55,376 nt of DNA from Acidobacteriota bacterium (GTDB lineage: Bacteria; Acidobacteriota; Vicinamibacteria; Vicinamibacterales; JAKQTR01). Location of the stretch: positions 17,970 to 73,345 of the forward strand of contig JAPKZO010000030.1 in the NCBI GenBank assembly GCA_026393755.1. The letters run 5' to 3'. Of the stretch, positions 51,558 through 55,376 are shown in pieces. Below the pieces are notes generated by a model. It was not told where the DNA came from, did not search any database, and worked only from the letters and a program-made list of their open reading frames with translations. Every line of letters starts with the position of its first letter. Positions within the stretch are counted from its first letter, which is position 1. A program made the translations under genes and the position numbers.

Positions 51558-52775
51558 CTATATCGTGTGAATCAGCAGCGCGTCCCGCAGCTTCGGCTCG
51601 AACCATGTGGACTTGGGCGGCATAATCCCGCCCGCGTCGGCAATGCTCATCAAGTCCGTGACGCTCACCGGGAACAGCGAAAACGCCACCGCCGCCTTGC
51701 CTGAGGCCACAAGTTTCTCGAGCTCGGCCGTGCCGCGAATGCCGCCGACAAAATCAATGCGCTTGTCGGTCCGCACGTCCGCGACCTTCAGCACCGGGTC
51801 GAGCAGGTGCTCCTGCAGGATGCTGACATCGAGACGGCTGATCACATCGGATCCGGCGCGGGCGCCGACATCGAGCGTGTACCACTTGCCGGCGACGAGC
51901 ATCGCCACATCGCCCTTCTTCGCGGGTGTCGCCGGGCCGCCGTCGCGCACGGCAAACCTCGCCTTGACGGCCTGGAGAAACGCGTCGGGCGTCAGACCCG
52001 CGAGATCCTTGACCGTGCGGTTGTACGGAAGGATCTGGGTCTGGTTGTCTGGGAATGCCACCGCGAGGAACCAATCGGCCTCGACGACACCGTCGCGGCC
52101 GATCTCCCGTCCGATCGTCTTTCGCGCCCGGGCGGCGCTGGCTGCCCGATGATGCCCGTCCGCGATGTAGACCGCCGGGAGCGCACGAAATGCCTCGACG
52201 ACCTGAGTCAGGTCGGCGCCGGTCACCTTCCACACTGTGTGGCTGATGCCATCGGGCGCCACCAGGTCGTAGAGCGGCGCGGTCGCAGCCACGCGGGCAG
52301 CCACGGCGTCCACCGCGGCCGATGCCCTGTAGGTCAGGAACACCGGGCCGGTCTGGGCGCGCAGTTCGGTGATGTGGCGCGTGCGATCGTCTTCCTTGTC
52401 GCGCCTGGTCCGCTCGTGCTTCTTCACCAGCTCCGCGTCGTACTCATCGACCGAATAGCACGCCGCCAGGCCGGTCTGCGTATGGGATCCCATGCGCAGC
52501 CGGTAGAAGTACACGGCGGGAATGCCTTCCTCGACCATGTGCGGCCGCATGCGCGCGAACCGCTCGGCAGCCGTTCGATACACGATGTCCGCGTACGGAT
52601 TCGTGTCGGGAGGCAGATCGATCTCGGCGCGGGAGACGTGCAGGAAGCTGAGGTCGTTGCCTGACGCGAGCGCGCGCGCTTCCTCGGTGTTGACCACATC
52701 GTACGGCACGGCCGCGATGCGCGAGGCGAGCGAGGGCTCGGGCCTCAGGGCTCGGAAGGGTCGGATGACAGCCAT
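51558..52775 (-). CDS. DUF1015 family protein in the serine biosynthesis cluster
   Basis: 405 residues. Family marks: MAVIRPFRALRPEPSLASR, VPYDVVNTEEARALA, SFLHVSRAEIDLP, the central motif ADGHHRAASAARARK (about 203-217) and a C-terminal block DFVGGIRGTAELEKLV. The family has no published function that I can vouch for, but its genes often lie with serA and serC. The DGHHR-x-AA motif is reminiscent of the box II motif of ParB/sulfiredoxin-fold proteins, some of which phosphorylate free serine. A role in serine metabolism is inferred from context. Start ATG at 52775; an extension of 11 codons is possible. Confidence 0.9.
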   Translation of the reverse strand: MAVIRPFRALRPEPSLASRIAAVPYDVVNTEEARALASGNDLSFLHVSRAEIDLPPDTNPYADIVYRTAAERFARMRPHMVEEGIPAVYFYRLRMGSHTQTGLAACYSVDEYDAELVKKHERTRRDKEDDRTRHITELRAQTGPVFLTYRASAAVDAVAARVAATAPLYDLVAPDGISHTVWKVTGADLTQVVEAFRALPAVYIADGHHRAASAARARKTIGREIGRDGVVEADWFLAVAFPDNQTQILPYNRTVKDLAGLTPDAFLQAVKARFAVRDGGPATPAKKGDVAMLVAGKWYTLDVGARAGSDVISRLDVSILQEHLLDPVLKVADVRTDKRIDFVGGIRGTAELEKLVASGKAAVAFSLFPVSVTDLMSIADAGGIMPPKSTWFEPKLRDALLIHTI

Positions 52776-53295
52776 GTGATCTCGCGATCTGCAGCATCGC
52801 GTCCCCACATGGGCGCGATGCCGCCTGAAGAAAAAGGAAGGGGCCTGTACTCATGTCCCGGCCGATGGTGAGCGGTCCGCAACCGTCCGCTCGTCGAGCC
52901 GGAACCACACGTGCTCCCGGGATGCCCCGCGAACGGCACCCCCGTCTGACTAGTGAAGCAAGAAGCGGCCCGGGTGTCAACTGTCTGGAGTCAGGGCCAT
53001 GGAGGGCGGAGGGAGGGACGAATCCCTGGGATCGCCGGGCTCCCCGGCTTCGCTCGTTGAGCTTCGTCGAGGTCTCGCCGTAGCGCTCCGACGCCGAGGT
53101 GGACAGCGCGGCCCGCGTCCAAGCGGCGATGGAGCGTCGCGGTCCCAGGAAGATGCCATGATGACACCCACGGAAGCTGTAACGTGGCGATCTCGGGGGA
53201 CATATCTGACGCGGCCAACGGGGAGACAAACCGCCCGCGCCGTCGAGTCGTTTCTCTGCCTGGCGGGCTGATCCGACGTAGTATTGGCGGCGAAT
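52776..53295. other. 520-base intergenic region, hairpin only
   Basis: Between the divergent DUF1015 and HipA-like genes. A hairpin with arms GCATCGCG (52794-52801) and CGCGATGC (52814-52821) lies 18 bases upstream of the DUF1015 start and belongs to the GGGCGCGAT repeat style. A segment near 53025-53050 (AATCCCTGGGATCGC) is echoed at 29730. No convincing ORF, RNA gene or riboswitch is seen. Confidence 0.45.
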
Positions 53296-54090
53296 ATGGA
53301 AGAGACATGGGAGGCCGTCCGATTCGAGAGGGTCCAGCCGAAGGGGCGGACCAAACCGCTCCTGTTGGAGTGTGCGCGAGACGCCGAGAAGGGTGAAGAG
53401 CGCGTCAGGTTCATTGTGAAAGCACTCGGATTGCCGGAGATACACGAGGCGTCCCTATGTCAGGAGTTGTTGGGCTGCAGGTTAGCCAGGCTGTTCGGGA
53501 TGGCTGCGCCGATGGCTGGCCTGGTAAACATCTCGACTGAATTTCTTGCCGCCATAGCTGTGGATGTGCAGCAAGGTGGCGTCAGTCCATCCGCGGGTTT
53601 GGCCGTCGGCGTTGAATTGGTTCCCAACCTGCAAGTGTTCCCCGCATCGCCGGGGCTGACACTGGATGAGGTCACGGAAGCTGCCAGGATCTACCTGTTT
53701 GACATGATCAGCCAGAACGCTGACCGGCGACCCGAAAGTCCCAATTGTGGCAGAGCCGACGGCAGGATTGTGCCGTTCGATTTCGAAAACGCGTTCAGTT
53801 TCAGACTCGCGATACTCAAGTCGGATCCATGGCGTATCAGCGGACTGACCTTCGCCAATAAGCACCTGTTCTTTCACTCCTTGCAGGAGCACGGTTCCGA
53901 GGTCAAATGGGGCGACGTGTTTGCTCCCTTCGAATCCGTTCCTGCCGGGGCGGTTGCCAACACATGTGGTACGATTTCAGCAGCGTGGCACGCCATTGGT
54001 GCTGCAATCCACGCCCACTTCGAGGCCGTCTTCGCTCACTGGCTAGAGTTCAAGCGGGAAGTTTTCGCCACTCTCGGGGTGTCGCCATGA
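53296..54090 (+). CDS. HipA-like kinase (HipA_2 type)
   Basis: 264 residues. A small kinase-like fold: the candidate ATP lysine Lys42 in VRFIVKALG, then helices (SLCQELLGCRLARLFGM), the catalytic-loop-like QNADRRPESPN (140-150, with Asp143 and Asn150 in the place of DRHxxN of HipA), and the metal-site Asp162 in VPFDFENAF. It is much shorter than E. coli HipA (about 440) and lacks its N-terminal subdomain. The family often stands beside a DUF3037 gene, as here: stop and next start overlap (ATGA, 54087-54090). No HipB-type helix-turn-helix antitoxin is adjacent. ATG at 53296 follows TAGTAT at 53279-53284; a TTG 12 bases earlier is also open. Confidence 0.75.
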   Translation: MEETWEAVRFERVQPKGRTKPLLLECARDAEKGEERVRFIVKALGLPEIHEASLCQELLGCRLARLFGMAAPMAGLVNISTEFLAAIAVDVQQGGVSPSAGLAVGVELVPNLQVFPASPGLTLDEVTEAARIYLFDMISQNADRRPESPNCGRADGRIVPFDFENAFSFRLAILKSDPWRISGLTFANKHLFFHSLQEHGSEVKWGDVFAPFESVPAGAVANTCGTISAAWHAIGAAIHAHFEAVFAHWLEFKREVFATLGVSP

Positions 54091-54926
54091 CGAAACATGC
54101 CTATTCGTACGTCGTTCTTCGCTACGGGCCGGATCCCGGCGCGGGAGAAGGCCTCAACATTGGTGTCGTCGTGTACAGCCAGCAGGTCAGGTTTCTTCGA
54201 CTCCTGGTTGACTCCCACTACGAGCGGCTGTCGCAGGCGTTCGCGGGATTCGACGGGCTCACATTTCGCAGGGCTGTGGCCAACATTGTGATTGTCTTCA
54301 GGGCTGCCGAAAGAACCTTCCGGGAGAGTCCGCTCTTCGTAAGCGATCGGTCCTTCGTCGAGTGGTTGACCACGCTCATGCCCGACACCGGCGCAGCCCT
54401 GTCGTTTACACCGGCCCGACACGGCATCACGAGCGATCTCGATCACGAAATCACCGTGTTGTTCGACCGGATGGTCGAATCCCAGAAGGCCCATGCCGAT
54501 GAGAGACCGCGGCGCGACGACGGTCAGGTGTGGAGGGAGTGCGTGGGCAAACTGTCCAACGTAGTGTCCGGCCAGATGACGAGGAAGTCATTCGCGACGT
54601 CGAGCGTGAAGGTTGACTTCGATCACGCCGTGAAGAACGGCCGTTGGCATGTTGTTCAGCCGCTGTCGATGGACTTCAAGCGCGCTGAGTCGTTGCAGCG
54701 AAAGGCGTCCCAGTGGGTCGGCACGGCCGTGGGCTTACACGAGGCGGCGGACTTGGGCACGATCATCTTTCTGATGGGTAGACCATCGTCAGGAAGTCGC
54801 AAGGCGTACGAGCGTGCGAAGGCGTTGCTCAACCAGGTGCCCGTCGACCACCAGATCATCGAAGAGCAGGAGACTGATAAGTTGAACCGCTCCTTGCTGG
54901 CCTTGCTCGAGCAGCACCACGAATAG
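54087..54926 (+). CDS. DUF3037 family protein, partner of the HipA-like kinase
   Basis: 279 residues. Opens with YSYVVLRYGPDPGAGEGLNIGVVVYSQQ, which is the family hallmark (a strand, then a conserved xNIGVV strand). The rest is mainly helical with VRFLRLLVDSHYERLSQAF and, near the end, VDHQIIEEQETDKLNRSL. DUF3037 has no assigned biochemical role that I know. Its gene overlaps the kinase stop by 4 bases, so the proteins are made together and probably act together, perhaps as a toxin-antitoxin or defence pair. ATG at 54087 was chosen as it begins the hallmark segment; the longer frame is shadow of the kinase gene. Confidence 0.8.
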   Translation: MTKHAYSYVVLRYGPDPGAGEGLNIGVVVYSQQVRFLRLLVDSHYERLSQAFAGFDGLTFRRAVANIVIVFRAAERTFRESPLFVSDRSFVEWLTTLMPDTGAALSFTPARHGITSDLDHEITVLFDRMVESQKAHADERPRRDDGQVWRECVGKLSNVVSGQMTRKSFATSSVKVDFDHAVKNGRWHVVQPLSMDFKRAESLQRKASQWVGTAVGLHEAADLGTIIFLMGRPSSGSRKAYERAKALLNQVPVDHQIIEEQETDKLNRSLLALLEQHHE

Positions 54927-55069
54927 CGGCGGCTGCTGATCCTGGCGATCCATCAGGGTAAGACCAAGAAAGCGAACGACGCGCTGACCTTTCACTGTTC
55001 TCCAGAACTGACCCGTTCTTTGAAGCTCCGCATAACGAGCTAATGACCGCTGCATAAAGAATGGCACTG

Positions 55070-55376
55070 TCAGCGCAAAAAAGGGGGAAGGGCCGAGTGG
55101 GTAATGCAGCCTCGGAGGTTGCGACGGTGGGCACGAATGGTCTGCAAGGAGTCGATCACGGCGACCATCAGCTCCGGGAGATCATGCGCCTGGCCATTCG
55201 CGAGTCGTTGCTTGGCCAACTTCCAGACGCCCTCGTGGGGGTTGAACTCTGGCGCATAGGCCGGGAAGCGTCGCAGGTGCATCCTCGTGGTGCGCGCGCA
55301 CAGCTCCGGTACGAGCTTGCCTCGATGGGGATTTCCGCCGTCCCACAAGACGACGATGTGCCCGCGGATCTGCCGG
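55070..55376 (-). CDS. IS630-family transposase, C-terminal part (cut by window edge)
   Basis: The frame enters from the right edge and ends at TGA 55070-55072, giving about 102 residues. HIVVLWDGGNPHRGK holds the second catalytic Asp of the DDE domain; RFPAYAPEFNPHEGVWKLAK holds the final Glu in the NPxEGVW pattern of IS630/Tc1-mariner transposases. The N-terminal helix-turn-helix and first Asp lie beyond the window, so intactness cannot be judged. It is convergent with the HipA-like/DUF3037 pair, with 143 bases between them, and marks the region as accessory. Confidence 0.88.
   Translation of the reverse strand, partial: RQIRGHIVVLWDGGNPHRGKLVPELCARTTRMHLRRFPAYAPEFNPHEGVWKLAKQRLANGQAHDLPELMVAVIDSLQTIRAHRRNLRGCITHSALPPFLR

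Noticed and set aside
52444-53445. Long minus-strand frame across the gap left of the HipA-like gene
   Set aside because: Overlaps the DUF1015 and HipA-like genes in other frames and has low-complexity Arg/Ser/Pro composition.

Overview
The window is about 55 kb of GC-rich DNA with long open frames on both strands, short intergenic gaps and many small palindromic repeats between operons. Gene content (MSHA/type II-like pseudopilus genes, PDZ-containing sensor kinase, carboxypeptidase-regulatory/TonB-type outer-membrane proteins, NtrC-type regulators) and the repeat style suggest a member of the Acidobacteriota, perhaps Vicinamibacteria-like. That is an inference from style, not a proof. I see no rRNA, tRNA or CRISPR array.

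Layout. 1-179: 3' end of a glycosyltransferase. 264-4700 (-): a PilS/PilR-like pair, made of a PDZ/7TM/GAF/PAS histidine kinase and a sigma54-dependent regulator, behind a sigma54-type promoter in an AT-rich gap. 5022-8093 (-): an outer-membrane protein and a secreted protein. 8289-13397 (+): enolase, a small unknown ORF, an N-terminally short methylmalonyl-CoA mutase subunit, and two oligopeptide-type ABC ATPases. 13744-14430 (-): an orphan LolD/MacB-type ATPase.

14554-29002 (-): the largest system, an MSHA-like type IV pilus or secretion machine. In transcription order it encodes a secretin with a Gly/Tyr-rich insert, an ExeA/MshM AAA ATPase, an MshN-like TPR protein, two pseudopilins, a PilM-PilN fusion, PilO-like and PilP-like proteins, an NtrC-type regulator, GspE, GspF and a third pseudopilin. 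A good sigma54 promoter lies before the first pseudopilin gene, which fits the two sigma54 activators in the window. A MITE-like element splits the cluster.

29145-40593: a small membrane protein, inositol-3-phosphate synthase, a methyltransferase-like protein, a ZIP metal transporter, an OmpR-type two-component system with a divergent Spy/CpxP-like protein and heptamer repeats between them, a lipoprotein, DNA polymerase I (proofreading residues lost) and a PcnB-type nucleotidyltransferase. Several of these genes appear to be read from leaderless transcripts with an extended -10 box.

40884-46390 (+): a carbamoyl-phosphate/ornithine cluster, argF, arcC, an aspartate-carbamoyltransferase-like gene with Lys84 replaced by Glu, ornithine aminotransferase, and a cyclic-2,3-diphosphoglycerate-synthetase-like GTPase. 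46574-48775 (-): TonB-dependent receptor. 48897-52775 (-): serC, serA and a DUF1015 protein, a serine biosynthesis unit. 53296-54926 (+): a HipA-like kinase translationally coupled to a DUF3037 protein, a candidate toxin-antitoxin or defence module, next to an IS630-type transposase fragment at the right edge.

The best candidates for undescribed biology are the HipA-like/DUF3037 pair, the altered carbamoyltransferase beside a carbamate kinase, and the sigma54-controlled MSHA-like machine with its unusual secretin.
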